The notes under the pieces are model-generated. The model saw only the letters and a list, made by a program, of their open reading frames with translations, was not told the origin of the DNA and searched no databases. This document shows, piece after piece, positions 1 through 8,438 of a DNA stretch of 64,000 nt. Positions within the stretch are counted from its first letter, which is position 1. Every line of letters starts with the position of its first letter. Position numbers and translations under genes: made by a program. The stretch spans positions 1,984,001-2,048,000 of the forward strand of contig NZ_AP019547.1 of assembly GCF_013168275.1 (NCBI RefSeq), written 5' to 3'. The stretch comes from Candidatus Nitrotoga sp. AM1P. Lineage in GTDB: Bacteria; Pseudomonadota; Gammaproteobacteria; Burkholderiales; Gallionellaceae.

Positions 1-864
1 TTTTAGTACGGCCTCATGCACAAAACCCGTCCTGCCTTGCCATTCATCCGCTGGCAACGCTTCTGATAAGACCGGTGTAAATTTTATACCATGAGTTTCC
101 CATTCCTTGGCTTTATCGAGCATATAGAGACCATTCAAGTTATGCGCCCCCCAATAAAAATGCATGGAACGTTTCACACCAACATACAGTGCATGTTCGA
201 TGATGGACTTGATTGGTGCGAAGCCAGTACCGCTGGCGACAAACACCACAGGTTTACTACTATCTTCACGCAGGAAAAAAGAACCTAACGGCCCCTTAAA
301 ACGCAGGATGTCACGCTCTTTCATTTGCATGAAAACATGCTTTGTGAATTCGCCACCCGAAATGTTTCGCACATGTAGTTGCAGAAACTCGTCATCGTGC
401 GGGGCATTGGCTAGTGAAAAGCTACGCGCCTTACCACCCTTCATAAGAATATCAATATACTGTCCCGCAAGAAACTGCAAACGCTCGTTGGCGGGCAACT
501 TGAGGTAAAGCACCATCACGTCATCAAGTCGTTCCAATTTGTGTACGCGGCAGGGCAGGGTTTTCACCGGGATGTCTTTTGCGGCATTCACTTCGCGGCA
601 CTCGATGATCAAATCAGACGTAGGTTTGGCGCAACAAAACAGGGCCATCCCCTCTGCTTTCTCTGCTTCACTCAGTATACTGCCCTCGTATTTGCCGTAA
701 TCCACGGTGCCTTGCAGCAGCAAACCCTTGCATGTCCCGCATACACCGTCCCGGCAACTGTAAGGCAAAATAACGCCATGCCTCAGTCCCGCCTCAAGGA
801 TGGTTTCGTCGGCTTCCATGATGAAACTATGATCGCTTGGTTTAATAAGAACGTTGAATGCCAT
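1..864 (-). CDS. CDP-6-deoxy-delta-3,4-glucoseen reductase-like flavoprotein, 3' end outside window
   Basis: Read from ATG at 864 the frame stays open to base 1, so about 288 residues are present and the C-terminus is outside the window. The N-terminus is a plant-type 2Fe-2S ferredoxin domain (Cys37, Cys42 and Cys45 in YSCRDGVCGTC, fourth ligand in the Cys pair near 77-78). A ferredoxin-NADP reductase module follows, with the FAD motif RSFSLANAP near 147-155 and the NAD(P) motif ASGTGFAP near 210. This domain order is that of AscD/CDP-glucoseen reductases and of generic NAD(P)H electron-transfer components of oxygenases. In betaproteobacteria such genes are often annotated as the former without sugar-pathway context, and no deoxysugar genes are visible here. 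The gene diverges from the SDR gene at 920 with a 55-bp gap that probably holds both promoters. The fold is clear; the substrate is not. Confidence 0.85.
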   Translation of the reverse strand, partial: MAFNVLIKPSDHSFIMEADETILEAGLRHGVILPYSCRDGVCGTCKGLLLQGTVDYGKYEGSILSEAEKAEGMALFCCAKPTSDLIIECREVNAAKDIPVKTLPCRVHKLERLDDVMVLYLKLPANERLQFLAGQYIDILMKGGKARSFSLANAPHDDEFLQLHVRNISGGEFTKHVFMQMKERDILRFKGPLGSFFLREDSSKPVVFVASGTGFAPIKSIIEHALYVGVKRSMHFYWGAHNLNGLYMLDKAKEWETHGIKFTPVLSEALPADEWQGRTGFVHEAVLK

Positions 865-919
865 GTATATCTCGTTTGCCACATGCGCAAAAGCGGCAAT
901 TTTAACGCATAATCATACA

Positions 920-1801
920 ATGAAACGAATCTTGATTATTGGCTGCGGCGATATCGCCATGCGGGTTGCACGCCTGTTAAGCGGCCATTACCGTTTGTTT
1001 GGACTGCTACGTAATACTGCACGTTTCGCTGAGTTACGTGCGGCAGGCATCACTCCGTTGCCCGGTGATCTGGATAACGCACCCAGCCTGCGTCGACTCA
1101 CTGGGCTGGCGCACACCGTACTGCATTTTGCGCCGCCGCCGAATACTGGCCAAAACGATACACGTACCCGCAATCTGCTGGCTATTTTATCGCGTGGCAC
1201 ACTACCCGAGAGTATCGTATATATCAGCACTAGCGGGATGTATGGTGACTGCGCTGGAAAATTTGTCACAGAGACCCATAGATTAAATGCGCAAACTACG
1301 CGCGCTCAGCGTAGAGTAGACGCGGAAAATAAAATTCGCAGCTGGGCAAAACGCACCGGAGTGCGTGCCATTATCCTGCGTGTGCCGGGTATCTATGCAA
1401 CCGACCGGCTACCGCTGCAACGCTTGCGTCAAGGCACACCGGCAATCTTGGCGGCAGAAGATAGCCATACTAATCACATTCACGCAGACGATCTCGCGCG
1501 TATCGTGACTGCGGCATTACGCTATGCAAAACCGAATCGGGTGTATCACACCAGTGATGATAGCGAACTAAAGATGGGAGACTACTTTGACAGTGTGGCA
1601 GACGCATTTGATTTACCGCATGTGCCACGCATCAGCCGTGAGCAGGCACAACAGACCTTGCCAAAGACCTTGCTTTCGTTCATAAATGAATCACGTCGCC
1701 TGACGAACACACGTATGAAACGAGAACTGAAAATAATGTTGCTCTATCCAACTGTGGCGGATGCGCTGAAAGTTATCCAAAAACCTGACTTGAACATCTA
1801 A
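920..1801 (+). CDS. NAD(P)-binding SDR/epimerase-like protein
   Basis: A 293-residue protein that opens with a Rossmann nucleotide-binding loop (MKRILIIGCGDIAMR, GxGxxA type) and carries the STSGMYGDC segment typical of atypical extended SDRs of the YeeZ/epimerase group. The longer open frame begins at 854, but ATG 920 places the Rossmann strand at residue 3 as expected, so it is preferred. The classical YxxxK pair is not obvious, so catalytic activity is uncertain. It is transcribed divergently from the reductase at 1-864. The likely role is an NAD(P)-dependent sugar or small-molecule oxidoreductase/epimerase; the substrate cannot be assigned. Confidence 0.8.
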   Translation: MKRILIIGCGDIAMRVARLLSGHYRLFGLLRNTARFAELRAAGITPLPGDLDNAPSLRRLTGLAHTVLHFAPPPNTGQNDTRTRNLLAILSRGTLPESIVYISTSGMYGDCAGKFVTETHRLNAQTTRAQRRVDAENKIRSWAKRTGVRAIILRVPGIYATDRLPLQRLRQGTPAILAAEDSHTNHIHADDLARIVTAALRYAKPNRVYHTSDDSELKMGDYFDSVADAFDLPHVPRISREQAQQTLPKTLLSFINESRRLTNTRMKRELKIMLLYPTVADALKVIQKPDLNI

Positions 1802-1825
1802 CCACATTGAATTCGCATTCAACTT

Positions 1826-2425
1826 TTATCCGGCCGTTCCTTTTTTTCTTATTCTTATATTAAAAGATATTGATATTCTTTCAATATCTTCTTGATTAGG
1901 CTCAACAGAGTGGGGCAGCCAGGACGGGAACATAACTAAATGGTTTTTCCTGGCCGGATATGAAAACTTTGGCGCATTAATTGCGTTAAGCTCTGCAATG
2001 GGCGCTAAAGATTCTATGGAATACTGTTCTTGAAAATTCCTGTAAAACTCTATTTGAGCATTAGAGTCGGTGACGTAATAAGCACCAGATATAAACGATG
2101 AGCAGTGAATATGAATTTTATTGTAATTATTTAACTTATTAATGTTTACCCATACATTATCCATATAAGTTTCAAAATTTACTTCATCATATCCAAAATC
2201 AGATAAACATTTTTTTGACCTGCGTAAAATTTCATTTAATAAAGGGGTTAATTCCGGATGGTCACCATAATAAAATTCTTTGGATTGCCACCCCCCAACA
2301 TTACTAACATCATTTCCACGTGGATCGGATTGTTTTAATCGATGACAAAAATTTAAAATAGCATCAGCATCAATATTAAGCTTATCCCACCAAACAGGTG
2401 TCGAAAAATAAGTATCAAGATTCAT
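1826..2425 (-). CDS. Putative 2OG-Fe(II) oxygenase, TIGR02466-type
   Basis: About 199 residues. The segment NVWVNINKLNNYNKIHIH followed by SGAYYV, and the later LPHSV and ERISISFNI, match the TIGR02466 family of putative 2-oxoglutarate/Fe(II) oxygenases. The HxH pair and the later His would bind iron and the Arg would bind 2-oxoglutarate. The open frame extends to 2449, but ATG 2425 has AGGAG about 10 nt upstream and is chosen. The substrate is unknown; relatives often sit near peptide or cell-surface genes. The base composition is visibly more AT-rich than the SDR gene next door, which may reflect transfer. Confidence 0.75.
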   Translation of the reverse strand: MNLDTYFSTPVWWDKLNIDADAILNFCHRLKQSDPRGNDVSNVGGWQSKEFYYGDHPELTPLLNEILRRSKKCLSDFGYDEVNFETYMDNVWVNINKLNNYNKIHIHCSSFISGAYYVTDSNAQIEFYRNFQEQYSIESLAPIAELNAINAPKFSYPARKNHLVMFPSWLPHSVEPNQEDIERISISFNIRIRKKGTAG

Positions 2426-2499
2426 CGTTTCACATCTCCTGAACTTCAAAAATCACAGGAAAAAACATTCCTGATCGAAAAAGTATCATAACACCTATA

Positions 2500-2814
2500 T
2501 TATTCCCACATCACATCACATTTTTCTTTGGCGGCCGCTGAGAGTAATTCAATCAAAGGCAAAGCCCGATTTTTTAGGCTCACACTTTGTTCATGTGATT
2601 TTTTATCCTGGACATCATTGGACTTTGCCAGGAGCGGCACTCTGCTGTCTGACTGGATAGCATTTTTCAAGCGCTCAAGTGCTGCATGGACATCCTCAGC
2701 CATAATAGCGCTGGGCACTACGCCACTATGTCCCATCATCTTAATCAAGTGCAGCGCTGCCTCACCGAACATGGTTATATCAGGATATGCTTTAGATGTG
2801 AACGTTACCAACAT
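2500..2814 (-). CDS. DUF1840 family protein
   Basis: A 104-residue cytoplasmic protein that starts MLVTFTSKAYPDITMFGEAA and contains the HSGVVPSAIMAEDVHAALERL region characteristic of DUF1840, a small family widespread in betaproteobacteria. GGAGA lies 6 nt before ATG 2814, which supports the start. The function is unknown. It lies upstream of the oxygenase-like gene in the same direction with a 74-bp gap, so the two may be co-transcribed. Confidence 0.8.
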   Translation of the reverse strand: MLVTFTSKAYPDITMFGEAALHLIKMMGHSGVVPSAIMAEDVHAALERLKNAIQSDSRVPLLAKSNDVQDKKSHEQSVSLKNRALPLIELLSAAAKEKCDVMWE

Positions 2815-2896
2815 AAATTATCTCCAGGAGTCTTTACGCTTGCCGATTATTGACATGATTGAAATTTTTTTCTTATCAATAACAACCATTACCCAA

Positions 2897-3097
2897 TCAA
2901 GATAAAGTCAATACAGGTAAGGGTTCTAAATAATACTTGGTCAATTGCCGATACGCACCCGTTTCAATAATGAGCCAGAAAATGATAGCGGCGCTGTACA
3001 GTAGCGCACACAATAAAAATCCGGTCAAACTGGTTGACCATTCTAATTCACTGTAGGCAATTTTTGTAATGCATGTAATAGAAAAAATAGCGCGAAA
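2897..3097 (-). pseudogene. Remnant of a membrane-protein gene
   Basis: The 501-bp gap 2815-3315 has no intact gene. Read on the minus strand, 3097-2897 is open for about 66 codons without an ATG and encodes a coherent hydrophobic stretch (TGFLLCALLYSAAIIFWLI) followed by ETGAYRQLTKYYLEPLPVL. It ends in TGA at 2899-2897 and is preceded by an in-frame TAG at 3100-3098. The transmembrane-like composition suggests a decayed membrane-protein 3' end rather than noncoding DNA. The family is not recognised. I saw nothing else in the gap. Confidence 0.3.
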
Positions 3098-3315
3098 CTA
3101 TTTGAATTGGCAACTTTCAAAACACCATCGGTAGTCAGTAACAAAGAATTTTTGTGCTGACCCTTGCCAGTCGATTGTTGAATAATGAACAGCAAATAAC
3201 CAAAATACAAATGGGTTCGTAGCCTCCACTACAAGCGTAAATAATTCTAGCTAAATTTCAGAATGCGGAGACAATTTAAAAATCTGGCTCCTTTAATTAA
3301 CAAAGACGAAAGTTT

Positions 3316-4161
3316 ATGAATAAATCAAATTCCTCTGCACTGCTTTGGACATTAACAATATACATATTGGCAGCCAGCGCAAATGCAACCCCTGTGAATA
3401 AATCTCAGGAATATGACGTTCGGCAACCTCAAGAGGCAGGCATACAAAAGCCTGTCCAAGAAACCGTGATCATGGCAGATGATGAATTAAAAAAACTAGC
3501 TGAGAACCATAGTGGTAATTGTAATGCCGCACCTGACCCTGCAAAAGCCCAATACATCATTGGCTATGGCAGCTTGATGCAAGATGAATCACGTCAACGA
3601 ACGACGCCTAATGCCAACATTTCTTATCCCGTTCAAGTTAATGGGTATCAACGTGGCTGGTTTACAAAAGGTAGCGGGGTTGGGTTTAGTACCACTTTTT
3701 TGGGCGTTGTACAACGTAAAGAGAGTACGCTGAATGCCACAATTTATACTATTGATGTAACAGAAATCAGCACTATGGATAAGCGAGAATTTTCTTATTG
3801 TCGATTAGCAGTGGAACCCGAAAATTTTTCACTACTGAAGCAAGACATTCCACTGTCGCTTGGACAAACCTGGATTTACGTCAATAAACCAGACACCATT
3901 GCTACAGCGAGCAGGCGCTATCCCATTGTTCAATCTTATGTAGATATTTTTTTATCCGGCTGCCTGGAGCTGGAACAACGTTTTGAACTAAAAGATTTTG
4001 CCAGGCAGTGTCTTGTTACCACGAGTAATTGGTCGACTCAGTGGATGAATGATCGAATCTATCCACGGCGTCCTTTTATCTATCAACCAAAAGCCAAGCA
4101 AATTGACCAGCTTCTCAATGAACACCTACCACAGTATTTTCAACATATCCGTATTGAATAG
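3316..4161 (+). CDS. Exported gamma-glutamylcyclotransferase-like protein
   Basis: A 281-residue protein with an N-terminal signal peptide (hydrophobic core about residues 8-20, likely cleavage after ANA near 24). The mature part has the GGCT/AIG2 fold signature: IIGYGSLM near 82-88 for the substrate loop and MDKREFSYCR near 153-162, where Glu157 corresponds to the acid/base residue of gamma-glutamylcyclotransferases. Most family members are cytoplasmic and split gamma-glutamyl amino acids into 5-oxoproline; a secreted version is unusual. It stands alone, with 88 bp to the convergent ABC gene. The Shine-Dalgarno sequence is weak (GACGAAAG), but ATG 3316 gives a good signal peptide. The fold is likely; the substrate is unknown. 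Confidence 0.7.
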   Translation: MNKSNSSALLWTLTIYILAASANATPVNKSQEYDVRQPQEAGIQKPVQETVIMADDELKKLAENHSGNCNAAPDPAKAQYIIGYGSLMQDESRQRTTPNANISYPVQVNGYQRGWFTKGSGVGFSTTFLGVVQRKESTLNATIYTIDVTEISTMDKREFSYCRLAVEPENFSLLKQDIPLSLGQTWIYVNKPDTIATASRRYPIVQSYVDIFLSGCLELEQRFELKDFARQCLVTTSNWSTQWMNDRIYPRRPFIYQPKAKQIDQLLNEHLPQYFQHIRIE

Positions 4162-4249
4162 CCAGAATAGTCGTGCACGGTCATTATTGTTACGTCCTTC
4201 AAAAATAAAAATATGGTAGAAGTAACAAGCACAGCTCCTGCACTCAAGT

Positions 4250-5464
4250 TCAGCTATCCTCCATGGCAATAAAATCTTCTCTTGCGGGCATCCACTCATG
4301 TTCTAAACGGCATAAGCCATAATCGCGGGTTTGCCCGGTGATTCGCACTGAAGTAGTCACGGTATCGAAGAGCCGCAATCCTTCAGGATCCATTGCATGA
4401 GCGCGAATGGTATATTTTCCTGGCAATAACTGAAGATTAGAAAGACGAATACAAAAACCATATTGCGAGGGCGCAATTTTATTTGGAAGATACGCTGTTT
4501 CGTTTGAATGAGTACCGTAAACTGGTGTTCCATCGGCTCGAACGATACCAAACAAAATCACCGGCGGCCGATCATCGGGAGAATGCGCCACACCACAAAT
4601 ACGCAATACGCCATCCATCTCAGCCACCGTAGTTACAACACCCACATCATTCTCCAACCAAAATTTGCGAATTGTGTACATTCCGCTTGGCTGTACTACA
4701 CGTTCCAAATGCGCCGCTTTACTATTTTTTTCTTCATGGTAGGTGAGGTATTCACGCGTAACATCAAAGCTGTCGCCGTACATATGCAACTGCCCATCAT
4801 GAATCCATACTGCCTTCTGGCACAGGGTCTGAATGTGGAACATGCTGTGCGAACACAACAGTAATGTCCCACCCTGACTCAGATAACCTTCGATCCAGCG
4901 AATGCACTTTTTCTGGAACGACTCATCACCCACAGCCAACACTTCGTCAGTAATCAAAATATCCGGTTGCATGGCAGTTGCTACGGCAAAACCCAGCCGC
5001 ACCACCATGCCGGACGAGTAATGCTTGATCGGTTCTGCAATATGGGAACCAATATCGGCGAATTCAATTATGGAATCCAGCTTGCTGTCGATTTCTGCGT
5101 TGCTCATACCCATCAGCGCGGCCGCCAGATGAATGTTTTCCAAACCGCTATATTCGGGGTGGAACCCGCTGCCCAGCTCCAGCAAAGCACCAATACGTCC
5201 ATTAACCACCACTTGGCCGGTGGAGGGCTTGACCACCCCAGCAATGATTTTCAGCAGGGTGGATTTACCAGCACCATTTTCACCAATCAGTCCAAGCGAC
5301 TCGCCTGCTTTCAGTTCTAGGTTGACCCCCTGTAGTGCGCAGAAATGGGGCACCTCACCACGCTTGAACAACAAGGCAGCAATCGTGCGTAACCGGTTAC
5401 CACCAGTGGCTACGCTGGGATAATTCTTGCCGATGTTAGTTAGGCTGATAAGAGGTATTCGCAC
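4250..5464 (-). CDS. Polysaccharide ABC exporter ATP-binding protein, Wzt-like
   Basis: 404 residues. The N-terminal ATPase has Walker [10 protein letters not shown] (61-69), a YSSGM signature (148-152) and Walker [10 protein letters not shown] (166-174). The motif set and the stretch [20 protein letters not shown] are typical of the Wzt/TagH group. The roughly 160-residue C-terminal extension resembles the Wzt carbohydrate-binding domain that recognises the end of an O-polysaccharide chain. It pairs with the Wzm-like permease just upstream (gap 165 bp). The role is probably export of an undecaprenyl-linked O-antigen or capsule polysaccharide from the inner membrane to the periplasm. No glycosyltransferases are present in the window. 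Confidence 0.88.
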   Translation of the reverse strand: MRIPLISLTNIGKNYPSVATGGNRLRTIAALLFKRGEVPHFCALQGVNLELKAGESLGLIGENGAGKSTLLKIIAGVVKPSTGQVVVNGRIGALLELGSGFHPEYSGLENIHLAAALMGMSNAEIDSKLDSIIEFADIGSHIAEPIKHYSSGMVVRLGFAVATAMQPDILITDEVLAVGDESFQKKCIRWIEGYLSQGGTLLLCSHSMFHIQTLCQKAVWIHDGQLHMYGDSFDVTREYLTYHEEKNSKAAHLERVVQPSGMYTIRKFWLENDVGVVTTVAEMDGVLRICGVAHSPDDRPPVILFGIVRADGTPVYGTHSNETAYLPNKIAPSQYGFCIRLSNLQLLPGKYTIRAHAMDPEGLRLFDTVTTSVRITGQTRDYGLCRLEHEWMPAREDFIAMEDS

Positions 5465-5629
5465 AATATTGGTGTCTGTAACAAATTAAAGGGAAATGCA
5501 AATTTGGCGGAGTTCGTAATCTTAACTATTCAATAAAACTGCTTTCCCACAATGCAAGAACCAACTCTTTTTCAGAAAATATAACTGATTGATAGCGTGC
5601 AAATTATGATCGAATTTTAAATATCGGGA

Positions 5630-6418
5630 CTAAATGAAATCCTCAAAATAGGGTGACAAGCGATTAAAGAACCAGCGCCCGGCCAAAAAAATCAACGCAC
5701 TACCAGCCAGCATTACCGCATCCTTCCAGTCAATCTGACTATTGCCAGTCATCAATAGCTCACGAATTCTGGTAATAAAAAAAGAGAGTGGATTCAATGC
5801 AATGATCTGCTGTATCTGCTGCGGCACCAGGCTGGCCGGATAAAGAACGGGAGTGGCGTAAAACCAGATCATGAACAGCGGCGTAAGAAAGTGCTCAACA
5901 TCTTTGAGCAGCACTTGCAAGGCAGCAAGAATCAGCGCTAAACCGTTGGTAAATAATAGCTGCATGCAAAATAGCAGCAATACCAGCGGCAAAGATGAAA
6001 AGTGCAACTCATTACCGGTAAGAGCAAGCACCGCAAGTACCAATAAAAAACCGACCACATGGACGGCATAAGTCGAAAGAACCGCACCGTATACAAGCAG
6101 CTCATGCGGGAAAGCGACCTTCTTGATGAGGCCTCCCCCATTTTGCACTGCCAGCGCACCACGCTGTGTGCCTTCCTGAAAGCATAACCACGGCCATAGT
6201 GCTACGGCAACAAACAGGATAAAGCTGTGACCTTCCAGCTCAGGAAACTTCACCTTGAAAATAGCTGTAAATACCACCGCATACACTGCCAGCAGCGCCA
6301 ACGGGTGCAGTAGCGCCCAGAAAATTCCGCTGACGCTACCTACATATCGGCTTTTAATCTCTCGTGATAGGAAATTAAGCAGCAGCCAGCGGTACGGCCA
6401 CAGATTTCTTATCTGCAT
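5630..6418 (-). CDS. Polysaccharide ABC exporter permease, Wzm-like
   Basis: A 262-residue ABC-2 type permease. The N-terminus (LLLNFLSREIKSRYVGSVSGIFWALLHP) is the amphipathic/gate-helix signature of O-antigen and teichoic acid exporters of the Wzm/TagG family, and about six transmembrane segments follow. It begins 3 nt after the stop of the PpiC gene and precedes the Wzt-like ATPase, so ppiC-wzm-wzt form one minus-strand operon. It forms the membrane channel of the transporter. Confidence 0.88.
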   Translation of the reverse strand: MQIRNLWPYRWLLLNFLSREIKSRYVGSVSGIFWALLHPLALLAVYAVVFTAIFKVKFPELEGHSFILFVAVALWPWLCFQEGTQRGALAVQNGGGLIKKVAFPHELLVYGAVLSTYAVHVVGFLLVLAVLALTGNELHFSSLPLVLLLFCMQLLFTNGLALILAALQVLLKDVEHFLTPLFMIWFYATPVLYPASLVPQQIQQIIALNPLSFFITRIRELLMTGNSQIDWKDAVMLAGSALIFLAGRWFFNRLSPYFEDFI

Positions 6419-6421
6419 GGA

Positions 6422-7366
6422 TTAATGCTTTGCGGCCTCGGGTTCATTTATTTTTGATGGTTTAATATCACCAGATTTCGCATCAGGATTTGTCCAGAAG
6501 CGATTGACCGCCTCTTCATTTAATTTCAATGACGGATCAGTGAGTATCCCACCAACAAGCGTCTTCCGATATTCATTCAAATACTTTTCGCGTTCCCCCT
6601 GTATGATTTTCTCATTGACCTCATCAAATGAACGCACCAGCTTTGGTTTTTTTTCATGCAGCTGAATAATATGGAAGCCAAAAATCGTTTTCACCGGTTC
6701 ACTTATATCGCCTGGAGCGCTCATGGCAAAAGCCGTGTCGGAGAATGGCTTGACCATCTTCCCCTCTTCAAAAAAACCAAGATCCCCCTTGTTCCCTTTA
6801 ACGCTCGGGTCATCAGAGTATTCCAAGGCTAACTCTTCAAATTTTTTGCCACCAACCGCCTGCTCGCGAACCTGCTTGATGCGCTGCAGCGCTTCTTCCG
6901 GTGTACGATTTTTAGTGTCTACCAAAATATGGGAAACACGTACTTTCGTTGGCACAGTATATTTTTCGACATCAACCTGATATAGCTCGCGAGCACGCGC
7001 GTCAAAGTTCGGTATCGTAATCGTCTTGGTGATACGGTTGATTTGTTCCTGCGCCAGTAATTTGTCTGCTACCGTTTCAATTTGTTTACTCATTACAGGC
7101 TCACGATCAATTCCGGCACTGCGCGCCTGCGCAGCCAGCGTCTTGTTGATCAGCAGATTTTCCAGCAATTTGGCAATGCGAGCCTTGCTTGCCAGCACCT
7201 CCGAACGATGCTCCAGCGGAATACGCATCAGATCCGCCTCAAAATCCAAACTCGTAATTCTGACCGTTCCAGACTCGATCAATACTTCCTCAACACTTAA
7301 CGCCGGGGCAGTGCAGCAAACCATCACGGCTAGCGCAGCGTACTGCTTTAACAACATACGACTCAT
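6422..7366 (-). CDS. Exported PpiC-type (parvulin) peptidyl-prolyl isomerase
   Basis: 314 residues. It has a signal peptide (about 1-24), a SurA/PpiD-like helical N-terminal chaperone region and one parvulin domain near 140-240 with the motifs VSHILV, YSDDPSVKGNKGDLGFFEEGKM and FGFHIIQL. Such proteins assist folding of periplasmic or outer-membrane proteins; in exopolysaccharide loci they are called EpsD-like. The position directly upstream of the Wzm/Wzt genes suggests a link with envelope polysaccharide export. GAGG about 9 nt before ATG 7366 supports the start. Confidence 0.85.
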   Translation of the reverse strand: MSRMLLKQYAALAVMVCCTAPALSVEEVLIESGTVRITSLDFEADLMRIPLEHRSEVLASKARIAKLLENLLINKTLAAQARSAGIDREPVMSKQIETVADKLLAQEQINRITKTITIPNFDARARELYQVDVEKYTVPTKVRVSHILVDTKNRTPEEALQRIKQVREQAVGGKKFEELALEYSDDPSVKGNKGDLGFFEEGKMVKPFSDTAFAMSAPGDISEPVKTIFGFHIIQLHEKKPKLVRSFDEVNEKIIQGEREKYLNEYRKTLVGGILTDPSLKLNEEAVNRFWTNPDAKSGDIKPSKINEPEAAKH

Positions 7367-7403
7367 TATTTTCAGCCTCTAGATAAATTCAAAAAAATAA
7401 AAA

Positions 7404-7427
7404 CTCCCCCATCTTAAGATGGGGGAG
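7404..7427 (-). terminator. Rho-independent terminator after the Ig-like protein gene
   Basis: A perfect 24-bp palindrome with arms CTCCCCCATCTT and AAGATGGGGGAG. On the minus strand it is followed directly by TTTTTATTTTTTT. It lies 35 bp beyond the stop of the 7462-8106 gene and before the ppiC start, separating the two transcription units. GC-rich stem plus U tract makes this one of the clearest terminators in the window. Confidence 0.9.
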
Positions 7428-7461
7428 AAGGAACATAAATACGTTCAGGCTTGGGTGAAAC

Positions 7462-8106
7462 CTACCAAGGATTAGGCAAATGGATTTGAGTAGGCTTGGC
7501 TGCTTGCATCTGTTTAAGATAAGACAGATAACCCACTGGTTCCCACTTCACATTAGGTGGAAGGCTATTTAACCTTTCGAAAGCAGCATTCCATGCTCTA
7601 ATGTCTGCGAGGGGCGATTGCGATGTTGGCGGGACTGTCCTTGTGCCTGTCGAACCCGAGCCCCCTCCTGAGGCTGGCGTGACTGTCACGACCACAGAGG
7701 TTGTATTTCCGGTCCCGGCACTATTGGTTCCGGTAACCGAATAACTAGTGGTGCTCGTTGGATTAACAGTGCCACTACTACCTGTAAAATTGGTGCCAGT
7801 CCAAGCAAATGAAGTAGCAGCAGGGCTGCAATTTGCGATTAAAGTGGAAATCGAGCCTGTAGTAATTGAAGTGGGTGAAGCAGTCAGTGTGCATGACGGT
7901 GCTTCAGTAGGAGTTGGAGCTGGTCCCGTGTCAGCACAGGTTACCGTCAGGTTGCCTGTGGCATCAACGTTAAAGCCGGTATAAGAAGAACATGTGTTAC
8001 TCGTTACTCCGGACATAACTACCGTACCAGCCAGTGCTGGTCCTGAATCGATCATCATAAAAGCCAAAATGAAAGCTGCGGCCTTTGTATTTAATTTCAA
8101 ATTCAT
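7462..8106 (-). CDS. Secreted protein with one Ig/PKD-like domain
   Basis: 214 residues with a signal peptide ending near ALA (about 26). A short Cys-containing segment follows, then a Pro/Thr linker, then one bacterial Ig-like domain around 70-145 (ASPTSITTGSISTLIANCSP through TTSYSVTGTNSAGTGNTTSVVVTV), a Gly/Ser linker, and a C-terminal tail ending PTQIHLPNPW. AGGAG lies 8 nt before the ATG. It is framed by its own terminator at 7404-7427. It is probably a surface or periplasmic binding protein; no enzymatic motif is visible. Similar Ser/Thr-rich domains occur in substrates of type II secretion, whose genes are nearby, but that link is inference. Confidence 0.75.
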   Translation of the reverse strand: MNLKLNTKAAAFILAFMMIDSGPALAGTVVMSGVTSNTCSSYTGFNVDATGNLTVTCADTGPAPTPTEAPSCTLTASPTSITTGSISTLIANCSPAATSFAWTGTNFTGSSGTVNPTSTTSYSVTGTNSAGTGNTTSVVVTVTPASGGGSGSTGTRTVPPTSQSPLADIRAWNAAFERLNSLPPNVKWEPVGYLSYLKQMQAAKPTQIHLPNPW

Positions 8107-8438
8107 ACTAGTCTCCTAATATAGAGTTTAATTACCCGTTCGCGAAATCGCGTTTACATGAAAGCGAGGAGTGCTATGCGCGCGTCATGAAATATAACTA
8201 ACTTTTGATTCAAAAAATTCATTTAAATCGTACGCCCTAGCTACTTCGCACAATATAGACCAAAACATCCAGAAGCAAGTCTATTCCGCTGGATGGTAAT
8301 AATATGATAATGAATGGTAATTGCGTATTTGCGATATCTCAATGCAATTTGAATAAAAAACGGGAGCGGAATTTCTTCGCACCCCCGTTTCAGCTAACAC
8401 GCTAATATACTACGCGTACTTCACCAGTAAAGACTTCG
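8107..8438. other. Intergenic region, promoter side of the Ig-like gene
   Basis: 332 bp without an open frame of note. The right end holds the terminator of the 8439-9929 gene (given separately). The AT-rich remainder must contain the promoter of the 7462-8106 gene, but no confident -35/-10 pair was found. Confidence 0.5.
8358..8390 (-). terminator. Rho-independent terminator after the secreted-family gene
   Basis: Arms AAACGGG (8358-8364) and CCCGTTT (8384-8390) pair, with an inner GCG/CGC extension (8366-8368 and 8378-8380). Transcribed leftward, the hairpin runs into TTTTTTATTC. It lies about 50 bp past the stop of the minus-strand gene 8439-9929. Confidence 0.75.
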
